Of a stretch of DNA of 64,000 bases, positions 1 to 9,829 are shown piece by piece. A program made the translations under genes and the position numbers. The stretch comes from Thalassia testudinum (lineage: Eukaryota; Streptophyta; Magnoliopsida; Alismatales; Hydrocharitaceae). Numbering within the stretch: position 1 is the first letter of the stretch; every line of letters begins with the position of its first letter. The notes under the pieces were generated by a model. It saw nothing but the letters and a program-made list of their open reading frames with translations, was not told where the DNA came from and ran no database searches. The stretch covers positions 49,042,001-49,106,000 of the forward strand of contig JAZHRO010000039.1 of assembly GCA_037157565.1 (NCBI GenBank), written 5' to 3'.

Positions 1-371
1 TATGTTTTGCCTCTGAGAAATCCCGTTTATGTACTGCAATGGTAAAATTACAGTTTTAACCTTTATTTCATATTTTCTTCTCAGAGCACTTGTTCCTTCA
101 GTTAGGCCTTCTTCTAGGTTATGTAGGAGCTTTTATCTTCTTTATTGGGTCAAAATGAGCTAGTTATGGCTCATGATGAGGCTCTCATCAGTAGATCCTT
201 AGGCTATCCCACTTAAAGACAGCCTTGTTTTGTTGTGCTGCAGGGTCCATATCCCCAGTCCTTCCGACCTTCTCCTAGTTTATGCTAGGTAGACGGTAAT
301 TGAATCCCCGATTGGAAGGACCATTAGAACATTCTAGGAGGTGCAAGTTGGATTTTGGTCAATTTGATCCC
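1..371 (+). other. Leader (5' untranslated internal region) of Athila-type element
   Basis: No coding sequence is visible. The stretch lies upstream of a gag ORF, and its last part (about 200-245, ending in a pyrimidine-rich TGTTGTGCTGCAG) aligns by eye with the stretch just before another gag start at about 62235-62286. This suggests a conserved leader, possibly with a 3' splice acceptor. The 5' LTR and primer-binding site must lie left of the window. Confidence 0.6.
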
Positions 372-2111
372 ATGGCCGAACAACAGCCTCCTCTGCTTGG
401 AAATCCACAGGAAGAATTTCGAAGGCAGCTGGAACAAATGCAGAGAATGCAGGAATGGTTCCAGAGAATGCAGGGCACTCAGCCCTTGAAGGATTTTTAT
501 GATCCTTCAAATTACGAGGAATGTCCCGACGTCCAGATTCCAGCCGGTGACATAGAAATCAAGCCCCAGGTGTTAAGCCTGATTAAACATTATCATGGGC
601 TTGGCTTCGAAGATTCTTTTTCAGCACTTGGAGGACTTGACCACTTTGGTCAGACCACCAAGGCTCGAAACGTAAACGAGGAGCAAATGATTATGAGGCT
701 CTTCCCCCACTCTCTTAGGGATAAGGTCGAGCATTGGTATAGGACAATAGGAAGACCAATTACAACTTGGAATGAGTTGAAATCGACCTTTCTGAAGAAA
801 TTCTTCCTAGTCGGACGTACCAATGCTTTGAGATGGGCAATCACGACCTTTACCCAGCGGCAGGGGGAGCAGTTTCATGTGGCCTGGGAGCGATTCCTGA
901 ACTTATTGCAGAGGTGCCCACACCACGAGGTGCCAAAATGGCAACTCGTGCAGATCTTCTATCATGGGTTGACTGAGCAACTCAGAAATCATGTGGATGC
1001 TTCTTGCGAAGGCAATTTCCTCAATAAAGATGCAGATAGTGCACATGATTTATTTGAGGAAATGAGTGAGAATTCAATTAATCATGCCTCCATGGATACT
1101 TTTAACCGGTCCCAGCAGCCCAGATCAAATGTCAATGAAGTCCATGACTCTCATTCATTTGATATGGAATTGATTTGTAACAAACTTGATAAGGTGGATT
1201 TGGTTGCTAAAAGAATGGAAGAGTGGATGGCTGGCAATTCTATGAACAACTCTCGATCCACTCAATCTCAAAATTCGGGATTCCATTCCTCACGAGCTCC
1301 TTCTGGACGGGAGTTCGTGAATAAACTCGATGCAGCTCAACCTGTGAGTCAGCATTTTTTGGAACCCCACAGGTTTCAAATTGGGGCCTTTGATCCCAGT
1401 TTTTTTGATCCTTTTCTTTCTTTTTCTCCATCCTCACCCTATGAGGATGTCTGTGCTGTACAAGAGAATGTTAGATCCAACCCCTACTCAAATGCCTATA
1501 ATCCAGGTTGGAGAAACCACCCTAACTTCTCTTGGAAAAATCCAGGGCAACAAACCCAATTCCGACCCGGGAACTATGCTCCACAACGACCAATGGGTCA
1601 GGGTCAAGTATATACTCAGTTGCCTCCGAATCAGGTCAATCAGCCAGCTTGGAATGCCCATCAACCCGCAGGGCAGGCTGATTTGAACCGTCAAATGATA
1701 GAGATGCAAGGATCCATGCTCCAGCTCATGCAGCAAATGAAAAACTCGTTGGACAACTTGCAATCCGGGCTCATTGCTAACTCTCGTCAACCCGAATCTC
1801 TACCATCCCAACCCGTACCCAACCCGCGAAATATTATGAATTCGGGCAATCAAGCCCAAGGGTACGGAAATCAGAGGGACCCGCACGCACATGCTCAGGT
1901 GGTTGAGCAGGGTTCCTCGTCTTCTTCTGCAAATCAACAATTCATGGTCAATCAAGCCCCTCCAATCTTTCCTAACCCTCCCCAAGACTCAAATTCTTAT
2001 GCATCTACAAATTCTGTCACTTTGATGAGTGGTAAGAAGACTCAGGATCCACAACCACACTATTCTGATCTTTTGAATCCTGAAGAACCTGAGGAGAGAG
2101 GAGAATTCTAG
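372..2111 (+). CDS. gag: Athila-type Ty3/gypsy Gag polyprotein
   Basis: This ORF encodes the structural Gag protein of an LTR retrotransposon, which packages element RNA in cytoplasmic virus-like particles. The first ATG (372) gives about 579 residues; the frame is open further upstream, but only with non-ATG codons. An N-terminal Q/M-rich segment is followed by the retrotransposon gag core, with RLFPHSLRDKVEHWY, the ITTWNELKSTFLKKFF region and FYHGL, all hallmarks of Athila/Tat Gag. The C-terminal half is rich in Q, N and P; I see no CCHC zinc knuckle, as is common in Athila. The frame ends in TAG at 2109-2111. Pol lies in the +1 frame, which is open from about 2077, so the two overlap by about 35 bases. 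Gag itself has no internal stop and is the best preserved part of the element. Confidence 0.9.
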   Translation: MAEQQPPLLGNPQEEFRRQLEQMQRMQEWFQRMQGTQPLKDFYDPSNYEECPDVQIPAGDIEIKPQVLSLIKHYHGLGFEDSFSALGGLDHFGQTTKARNVNEEQMIMRLFPHSLRDKVEHWYRTIGRPITTWNELKSTFLKKFFLVGRTNALRWAITTFTQRQGEQFHVAWERFLNLLQRCPHHEVPKWQLVQIFYHGLTEQLRNHVDASCEGNFLNKDADSAHDLFEEMSENSINHASMDTFNRSQQPRSNVNEVHDSHSFDMELICNKLDKVDLVAKRMEEWMAGNSMNNSRSTQSQNSGFHSSRAPSGREFVNKLDAAQPVSQHFLEPHRFQIGAFDPSFFDPFLSFSPSSPYEDVCAVQENVRSNPYSNAYNPGWRNHPNFSWKNPGQQTQFRPGNYAPQRPMGQGQVYTQLPPNQVNQPAWNAHQPAGQADLNRQMIEMQGSMLQLMQQMKNSLDNLQSGLIANSRQPESLPSQPVPNPRNIMNSGNQAQGYGNQRDPHAHAQVVEQGSSSSSANQQFMVNQAPPIFPNPPQDSNSYASTNSVTLMSGKKTQDPQPHYSDLLNPEEPEERGEF

Positions 2112-3315
2112 AGGAGAAATCAAGGCTCAGGAACCTGATTCCAAAGATCTGACTCATGTTCCTTTTCCTGAAGCCTTAACCAAATCAAAGAAGAAATCTG
2201 TTGATAGCAATGAGGAGCTTCTGAATCTATTTAAGAATGTTGAAATCAATATCCCACTCCTTGATGCTATCAAGCATATACCGGCTTACGCAAGATTTTT
2301 AAAGGAATTATGTACACAAAAGCGTAAGTCGAGAGAATTTGTTCCGAGGAAGGTGGTACTCTCTGAGCAGGCTAGTTCTGTTATCCTGCACTACCTTCCT
2401 CATAAAAAGAGAGATCTTGGTGCTCATTTGATTTCTTGCATTATCGGAGATTACACATTTGATAGAGCACTTTTGGATCTGGGTGTATCCATCAACCTAA
2501 TTCCGACTTCTCTCTACGAGAAGTTTGGGTCAGGTGAACTTCGGCCAACTTCAGTAACGCTACAGTTAGCGAACCATTTGGTCATAAACCCGCGAGGCGT
2601 TATTGAAGATGTTATAGTTAAGGTCAAGGATTTCTATTTTCCTGTAGATTTCCTTGTCCTTGACATGGATGTACCTGATAATATGAGGAACACGCTCATC
2701 ATTCTGGGGCGTCCGTTCCTAGCTACCGCAAAGGCCAACATTAATTGTGAAAGCGGTAGCATGGAAATCGTCTTTGGGGACCAACGAATGAAATTGGATA
2801 TTTTTAAGGCGATCAACAAATTTGAGGATTGTGGATTTATTGAGGAACTTGATGAGGGTAATGATAATATTGAAACTTGTTTGGCAGTTTCTTCAATCGA
2901 AAGTTCCTCTTTGGATGATGAATTGGACCCGCAACCCTCTATGGCTGACCTGACATCTTCGGAAGAGGTTATTGATTTTGTTCACTCACAACCTCGTCCT
3001 CTTGTTGAATCTTCAGCATCTACCCTACCATCAATCATCAACCCACCCCAGCTTGAATTGAAACCATTGCCCGAGAATTTGAAATATCAATTTTTAGGAC
3101 CACAAAGTACGCTCCCTGTGATTATTAGTGCTAAATTGACAAAGGAGCAAGAGATTGAATTGATCAAGGTCATAAAGGAACATAATGAGGCAATTGGTTG
3201 GACCATTCATGACCTAAGGGGGATCGAGCCATCTTACTGTAGTCATAGAATATACTTGGAAGATGGATCCCGCCCTTCTCGCCAGATGCAGAGGAGATTG
3301 AATCCAAATATGTGA
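2077..3315 (+). pseudogene. pol: Athila-type pol, protease and N-terminal RT portion
   Basis: This is the start of the Pol polyprotein. The reading frame runs from the overlap with gag through a conserved segment containing IPLLDAIKHIPAYARFLKEL, which is typical of Athila between Gag and protease. The aspartic protease follows near 2460-2530 with LLDLGVSINLIP, where the family usually has D-x-G-A-S; here G-V-S replaces G-A-S. A linker then leads to the start of the reverse transcriptase (around 3120-3310). The frame ends at TGA 3313-3315. Sequence continues homologously after it, so the stop is a mutation (CGA to TGA is the simplest explanation) rather than a true terminus. No ATG initiates this frame, so it would need frameshifting, or a lost base restored, to be made from gag. 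Confidence 0.85.
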
Positions 3316-4938
3316 GAAGTGGTCAAAAAGGAAATCATCAAGTGGCTCGATGCAGGAATTATTTATCCAATCTCTGACAGTCCCTGGGTAAGTCCCGTTC
3401 AGATTGTTCCAAAGAAAGCTGGGATTACTGTTGTAACTAACGAGAGAGGAGAATCTGTCACAACTCGTTCAGCTTCCTCTTGGAGAGTTTGTATTGATTA
3501 CAGAAAGCTGAACATAGCCACTAAAAAGGATCATTTTCCCTTACCCTTCATCAATCAAATCTTGGAAAAATTAGCCGAGCAGATGTACTTCTGTTTTCTT
3601 GATGGCTACTCGGGATACAACCAAGTTCCTATCCATCCCGAGGATCAGGAAAAAACTACTTTCACCTGTCCCTATGGAACCTTTACTTTTCGTAGGATGC
3701 CTTTCGGGTTATGCAATGCACCTGCGACTTTTCAAAGGTGTATGCTAGCCATATTTTCTGACATGGTGGGAGAGTTTATGGAAGTCTTCATAGATGATTT
3801 CCCTATTTTCGAAGAATCATTTGACTCTTGTTTGGCTAATTTGGAAATGATTCTTAAGCGATGTACAAGACACGACTGGTCCTTAGCTGGGAAAAGAGGA
3901 ATCGTTTTGGGTCATGTAATCTCTGAACGGGGAATTGAAGTGGACAAAGCTAAGGTTGATGCTATCGCTAAACTTCCTCCTCCCACATCTGTTAAACAAA
4001 TCAAATCATTTCTTGGCCATGTGGGATTTTATCGAAGATTCATCAAGGATTTCTCGAAGGTTGCTCGTCCTTTGAGCAATCTTCTTGCCAAAGAAATGCC
4101 GTTTGTTTTTGACGAATCATGCCGAAAGGCATTTGATTTCCTGAAAATGACAGTCCCCTGTGCTCCAATTTTGCAACCACCTATTTGGACAGTCCCCTTT
4201 AAGATTATGACCGATGTTTCTGATTACGCGGTCGGGGTTGTCCTAGGTCAGAAAATTGATTGAAAGCCCTCTGTCATCTACTACACTAGTAAAACTCTAG
4301 ATGAAGCCCAGAGAAATTACACTGTTACTGAAAAGGAATTACTAGCTGTAGTATTTTCCTTGGAAAAATTCAGGACTTATCTCTTAGGGTCTCATGTTAT
4401 CATTTATACCGACCACTCGGCCTTCAGACATCTCTTGTCTAAAAAGGATGCTAAACCCCGGCTTATTCGTTGGATTCTTCTTCTTCAAGAATTTGATCTT
4501 GAAATCAAGGATAAAATCGGGGTACAAAATGTGGTCGTGGATCATTTGTCGATACTCCTAGGTGATTCTTCTTGTCCGGACATTCCTATTGTTGACACTT
4601 TTCTGGACGAAACTATTCTTACAGTTTTAGGTGTCCACACCCCATGGTTTGCTGACATTGTTAACTATTTGGCCGTTGGTCAAATCCCTCAGGATTGGAC
4701 CAAGCAACAACGGGATAGACTCAAATCTGAGGCCAAATACTACTTCTGGGAGGACCCTGAACTGTATCGCATCGGCTCTGATCAGATTATTCGCCGATGT
4801 ATACTGGAGAATGAATTCAACAGTATACTCGAGTTTTGCCATGCATCTGGGTGTGGTGGACATTTCTTCGGGAAAAAGATGGCTGCAAAAATCTTGCAAT
4901 CTGGCTTCTATTGGCCGTCTTTATTCAAGGATGCCTAG
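3316..4938 (+). pseudogene. pol: Athila-type pol, reverse transcriptase and RNase H portion
   Basis: The reverse transcriptase is recognisable from WRVCIDYRKLN, the RMPFGLCNAPATFQR block and the catalytic box FIDDF at about 3787-3801 (both aspartates kept). A short segment after LKRC, expected before GIVLGHVISERGIEVD, is missing (about 10 residues), consistent with an in-frame deletion in the palm/thumb. RNase H follows: a TDVSDYAVGVVLGQ block, TGA at 4261-4263, then [14 protein letters not shown] and [11 protein letters not shown]. The frame ends in TAG at 4936-4938 inside the HHCC zinc-binding region of integrase. Known role: copying element RNA to cDNA and removing the RNA strand. This copy cannot make an intact enzyme. 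Confidence 0.88.
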
Positions 4939-5918
4939 GATTTCTCAAAGTCATGTTCTCAATGTCAGGCACTCGGAAGCATAACTAAGAGAGACATGAT
5001 GCCCCTAAACCCTATTCTTCCTGTCGAAATTTTTTATGTTTGGGGCATCGATTTCATGGGACCCTTTATCCCTTCATTTGGACATCAATACATTCTTGTT
5101 GCTGTTGATTATGTGTCCAAATGGATTGAGGCGATTCCCACCCGAACCAATGACCACAAGGTGGTCATTAATTTTGTCAAGAAAAATATCTTCAGTAGGT
5201 TCGGGATTCCGAGGGCTATCATCAGTGATGGTGGCACTCATTTTACTAATGCCCAATTCCAGAATTTATTGGCCAAATACGGGGTTAATCATCGAATTTC
5301 CACACCTTACCATCCCCAAACGAATGGACAAGCCGAGATCTCCAATCGTGAGATCAAGAACATTCTACAGAAAACGGTTAGACCTGATCGCAAGGATTGG
5401 ACTCAAAAGCTTGAGGACGCTCTTTGGGCCTACCGTACGACGTATAAAACACCCATCGGCATGTCTCCATTCCGTTTGGTGTATGGAAAGGCATGCCATC
5501 TACCCGTAGAGATTGAACACAGGGCATTTTGGGCAATCAAACAATGCAATTTAGATATGAATCTAGGAAACTCCAACTATCTGAGTTGGAGGAGCTTAGA
5601 AATGATGCTTATGAGAATACCAAGATCTACAAGGCTCGGATCAAAGCTCTACATGATCAATTGATTTCCCGCAAGAGCTTTGAGCCAAATCAGAAGGTCT
5701 GGTTATTCGATTCTAAACTTAAGCTCTTTCCTGGCAAACTTAGATCTAAATGGAATGGCCCATTCATAATTGATCAGATTTTTCCAAATGGTGCCATTCA
5801 GATTTCTGACCCAAAGACGGGTAACACATTTAAAGTCAACGGTCAACGTCTGAAGCCTGCTATTGACCGTATTTTTTCAGAACCCGTCTCAGACTCAGTT
5901 GCTCTAGCCATTCTGTAA
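4939..5918 (+). pseudogene. pol: Athila-type pol, integrase portion
   Basis: Integrase inserts the cDNA into host chromosomes. The catalytic core shows WGIDFMGPF (first Asp), IISDGGTHF (second Asp) and [14 protein letters not shown] (Glu), so the D,D-E triad is present. It then reads [18 protein letters not shown] and [10 protein letters not shown], typical of Ty3/gypsy. At about 5560-5600 the homology shifts from frame 1 to frame 3. The C-terminal segment (5529-5918) then carries the [18 protein letters not shown] helix, the W-x-G-PF chromatin/DNA-binding SH3-like fold (KWNGPFIIDQIFPNG), and ends at TAA 5916-5918. There is one frameshift and no integrity across the domain. No env-like ORF follows. 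Confidence 0.87.
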
Positions 5919-7303
5919 CTTCTTTGGCTGGACTTTTCCTAGCTAACGGCATTAAACTCAGCAGTTGTACATACAATACAAGGCTGATACGAGCTTCATA
6001 TCCAGGTGACATCTTTCATATTCTACCCTTTCTTTCATGTCTCTTTTTCAATGAGGACATTGCATCAGCTAGGCATGGGAGGTGGATTCATTTTTGAATC
6101 ATTTGGTCAGCTTTGTGAAATTCATGTAATTTTATTTTTCTCTTCTTATTTATATATATAAAAAAATCAAAATTAGGAAGGATTAGTTGGACATTAGGAC
6201 TTTTCAATCTTAAGAAATTTTGTATTAGGATCTGAACACAAAGACCCTTCAAGTCTTTAGACTTAATTAGCTCGTGTATCCACTAAAATGTGGATTTGTC
6301 TCTCGAGTCATCACCATCTTAATTCTATCATAATTGGAATAAATAAGTTTGGGTGATAAGTACACAACTTATCAACCCATCCTCTGATTTGAGGGAATTT
6401 CTGAGTTTTAAGCATCTACACACTTTCTTTGCACTGACTCGTTGTTCGATGATTCTAATTCGATGATTCTAACGGAAATTGGGTAGCTAATGAACCTTCT
6501 AGGGTGATATGGCTGGCAAGTTATCGTGGGTAACAGCCTATAGGTAAGTTGTCCAGAGCCCAGTCACTGGACCTTTCCCTTTCTGTAGCCTTTAGGTAAA
6601 TCTTAAACCAGGGAGCCACCTACTTTTAAAAAAAAAAAAATCAAAAAGAAAAGGAGAAAAGAGAAAACAAGAAATAAGCTACACTTCACTGCACGAGTAT
6701 GGCTGGCAAGTTATCGGTGGTAACAGCTCATCGACCAGTTGTCCAGAACCCGGTTCAGTAAATGCACTAAAAAATTCCCAAAACACTTAGGAAGAAGCGG
6801 AGAAATAGAATAAACTGGGGAGATATACACTGGATTCACCCTTATGTTGACCCTGTAAAAAAATAAAAGTAAGGAGAAAACTACCGATTGTAAAGATACA
6901 CCTTTAGGCAAAATTCTTTTTAGGTCACCTAGAGGCGTAGAAATCCAAAGTCCATTTTAATTGCCGGTCAACGAGTCTATCACAATCACAATAAGATGCT
7001 TAAAACTTAGGGTTCTCATCAAATTTTGGGTGAGTTGAATGGTCGTAGAAAGCCACTCTTAAACCCTAAAATTTGAAAATCCGAAAAAATTAGAAAAGAG
7101 TAAAAAGAGAAAAAGAAAATTTCCTTTGAATAAGGCAAGGGTTTGAGGCGATCTGCATTTTGGCAGATACTCGGGCACTGTTGTATCTTTGAAAGTTCAA
7201 TTTCTAAGTAGACAATTTCTTAATGATTGAAAATAACTTATGCCCAAATAATTCAACCTAATTCTTTTATAAATAGCATATAATTTTTGCTAGGGACTAA
7301 CAA
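5919..7303 (+). other. 3' noncoding region of Athila-type element
   Basis: About 1.4 kb between the end of pol and the polypurine tract. It has no ORF of note. It is closely related to 9830-11213 in the neighbouring element (both have the CAATGAGGACATTGCATC block at about 6049 and 9930, and a TTAATTAGCTCG block). A motif of about 55 bases beginning ATGGCTGGCAAGTTATCG occurs twice here (about 6509 and 6699) and twice in the sister element. Confidence 0.7.
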
Positions 7304-7321
7304 AAGATAGGCATGGGGGTA
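7304..7321 (+). promoter_or_regulatory. Polypurine tract of Athila-type element
   Basis: AAGATAGGCATGGGGGTA lies directly before the TGATGTAAACAC start of the LTR. The same tract precedes the next LTR at about 11217-11235. Polypurine tracts prime plus-strand DNA synthesis in LTR retrotransposons. Confidence 0.75.
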
Positions 7322-9029
7322 TGATGTAAACACATTTACACTACTTAAGATGTCCATTTATGCATGTTCTTAAGCATAGGATTGCATTTCATGATATAAA
7401 TATTGCATAATATGCATCATCTTGCATTTAGAGTAGTTTGAATAAAATGGAGGTTAATTATCTCCTTTTATGTGCTTGGACAGGGCAAACTTTTTATCGA
7501 AGCCTCGGATCGAAGATCCAACCGTACGGATGTGATCAGGGCAACGATTGGAGTTCAACGACTCTAAGATCGCCTTAATCAGGCATCCGTAGCATCAGAT
7601 AGTAACCGGGGAATCCTAGAAGATCAAGGGCCAAGATGGTGTAAATCCGCACTTCAAATGACAAATCTGATTGCACGGATGAATTCGAATTGACGATCGT
7701 AGCCTAACGACGCAAAAATCGAGTCAATCCGACACCCGTGGCACCATCTACAACATCCAGAAGTTGGACGGCCAAGATGGCGCCACGTGGCGCCATCTTG
7801 GCCGTCCACGTGGCGCCATCTCGGCCGCCCAAATAGCCGCATGCAATCTCTGAAGTCTCCGCATCCGCCCTCTCTCTATCGTTGGATCTCGATCCAACGG
7901 CTGTGGATGCGGCTCGTTGAAATCGTTCGCGCGACCTTTTGGGCGAGGCAGCGCAGCGGTCCAGCGCCTTATCGCGAGGCGCTGGCACACGTTCGAGCCT
8001 CGCCACGCGAATTCTGAAGCGAGCGGGCATGCCGTTATCGACCATCAGATCGCAATCCAACGGCCGCGCACGCCCGATAGCGTTCATGTGCTATTGCACG
8101 CAAGGCGTCACGCGGCATTGTATGCGCTGGGGCAGGCGCGCGGCAGCAGGCGAAGGCGCATCTTAAGCCGTCCGATCTCGCGATCAGACGACTGTGGATG
8201 GATGAATGTGCTGCGGGCGTTGAGAGTGGGCAGCTGAGGAGGCACGCGTGGGGAGCGCCCACTATACCCACGTTGGGGCTTTAGCGACAGTTTTATCCGT
8301 CACTAAAGACCCCTTATTTAATGTTTTAAAGATGTAATGATTAATTTGCCCCCACTCCTTGCAACTATAAAAGGAGACCCCCTTCACACGAAATTCTCAT
8401 CCCTTCCTTCTCTTCTTTACCTCTCCAAAGCTCAAGAGAAGTTTGTCCCACACCCGGGATGCTCCTCGCGAGATAAAGTCCAAAATTTTCGTCCTCCTTC
8501 AGAAGTGGATCTCGCGATGACGACGGGGTGCTGCTCTGTTCCCATTCTTCTGCTTCGTCCCCTTTCGTCCTGCTCCGTCCTCCTTCGTCCAGACGTCGTC
8601 CCGTCCGGCTCGTCCTCCAAGCAATCGTCGAGGAGGATAACTTCTCTCTCCCATTCTTCTTTACAGCTTTTCTAGTGTAAAATTTTCCTACTTTCTAGTG
8701 TAGCTGATTTCCCGCTTTCTAGTGTAATTTTATTTGGTTTGATTGTATAACTATTTTGAAAGATTGAATGCATGTTCTCTCTCTCCCATTCTCTCTCTCT
8801 CTCTCTCTTCCTTTTAGTCTGATAGCTTCATTGTAATTATGTCACCTCGCTTTTCAAAAATTCTAAAAAAATATAATTGTGAATATAGATCGACGTAGCC
8901 TCCCTGTGTTCGACCCGGAATTCAAATTTTTGGTATAAATTTTATTTATTGAACACGAATTCTTCGCTTTCAAGCTACAACGACAAGGTTTTGAAACCAA
9001 ACACGTTAGCATAGCAATTCGACCGTTCA
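7322..9029 (+). repeat. LTR 1 of Athila-type family (shared between two elements)
   Basis: It begins TGATGTAAACACATTTA and ends about CCGTTCA, roughly 1.7 kb, and is homologous to LTRs at 11236-12728 and 57076-58794. Its U3 holds a 44-bp perfect palindrome centred on CACGTG (7765-7808) and an inverted repeat CGTTGGATC/GATCCAACG (7880-7899). A TATA box lies at 8366-8373, and a conserved CTCCCTGTGTTCGAC block follows at about 8901. It is preceded by a polypurine tract, so it is the 3' LTR of the gag-pol element; by position it is also the left LTR of the next element. ORFs inside it on either strand are not supported as genes. Confidence 0.8.
8366..8373 (+). promoter_or_regulatory. TATA box of LTR 1
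   Basis: TATAAAAG. The same element lies at the equivalent place in LTR 2 (12041-12048) and LTR 3 (58072-58079), each followed by a C-rich stretch, which supports a real retrotransposon promoter. Confidence 0.7.
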
Positions 9030-9054
9030 ACATGAATCTCTTAGTGAAGTCTCA

Positions 9055-9813
9055 TTGGAGCTTAACGAGAATGATTTTAGTGAGACTAATGGGCTCGAGG
9101 AGCAAGATCAACCATTTGATAGCCTGATTATTGAAGATTATGATCATGCTGGGGCTAACTTGGACGATTCGAATCCTGATGATTCAATCAATAGCCCCAT
9201 TGTTCAACCACACCCTAAAGAGCTGAATTATGATATTTTTGAGATCACCAGACACAAGTCAATCCTAATTCAGCCACAATTGTTTGACTTGGGTATTTTA
9301 GATGGGGTGTACAATAATCTGGAGGTCCTAGAAACCTTGATCTTGGAGGATAGGAAGTTGGAAATAAAGATCTGGGAAGCTATTTCTGAGGGAACTGCGA
9401 TTTTGGATCTAAGGGTACTTATTGACCTGAAACCACCTACTTTCTACCATGACCCTTATGATACCTTTCACGTGCAGGCCAAGCTCAGAATCATTGATTA
9501 TCTTTTTGAGTTGAAATCTAAAAGGACATCCGAACCTATTAAATCATCTCTACACATTATTCGACACTTTAGTCTTGAGTTGCATACCACCAAACCGCTG
9601 GCTCAGCCTCGTAAATACAACAATCTTCGATTCTGGGTGATTTTCATCCAGAACCTTAGAACCACACAACCCTGGGGCATGGGTCTGCACCACAACTTGA
9701 TCTATATCTGTAGACATCTTTTGTTGGTGGGTCTAAGGATTAATCTTTTGATTTTGATTCTGACCCGCACTTGTGAATTCTCTATTTCTTCCTTGTATGT
9801 ATTTTATGCCTAG
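9055..9813 (+). CDS. Unrecognised ORF of a non-autonomous Athila-family element
   Basis: I do not recognise this protein. The frame is open from about 9031 to TAG at 9811-9813; position 9055 is a TTG, and no early ATG is in frame, so the true start is unknown. About 250 residues are visible. The N-terminal 60 are very acidic (runs of D, E, N), the middle is mixed with helix-like stretches around GVYNNLEVLETLILEDRKLE, and the last 50 become hydrophobic. That C-terminal part is perhaps out of frame: the +1 frame from about 9640 reads more like an ordinary protein but has stops. No gag, protease, RT or integrase motif is present. It takes the place of gag-pol between LTR 1 and a 3' noncoding region shared with the coding element. 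It could be a decayed accessory ORF, a captured host fragment, or chance. Confidence 0.4.
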   Translation: MELNENDFSETNGLEEQDQPFDSLIIEDYDHAGANLDDSNPDDSINSPIVQPHPKELNYDIFEITRHKSILIQPQLFDLGILDGVYNNLEVLETLILEDRKLEIKIWEAISEGTAILDLRVLIDLKPPTFYHDPYDTFHVQAKLRIIDYLFELKSKRTSEPIKSSLHIIRHFSLELHTTKPLAQPRKYNNLRFWVIFIQNLRTTQPWGMGLHHNLIYICRHLLLVGLRINLLILILTRTCEFSISSLYVFYA

Positions 9814-9829
9814 CTGAAGACAATAAATT

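Noticed and set aside
1240..1985. ORFs on the minus strand and in frame 1 within gag
   Set aside because: Shadows of the 579-codon Gag frame.
5919..7303. env-like ORF after pol in the Athila-type element
   Set aside because: Searched because some Athila elements have one; the region has stops in all frames and no membrane-type segment.
7704..8237. Overlapping ORFs on both strands in the GC-rich part of LTR 1
   Set aside because: They lie in the U3 palindrome zone of an LTR, are not conserved in LTR 2 or LTR 3, and have no family features.
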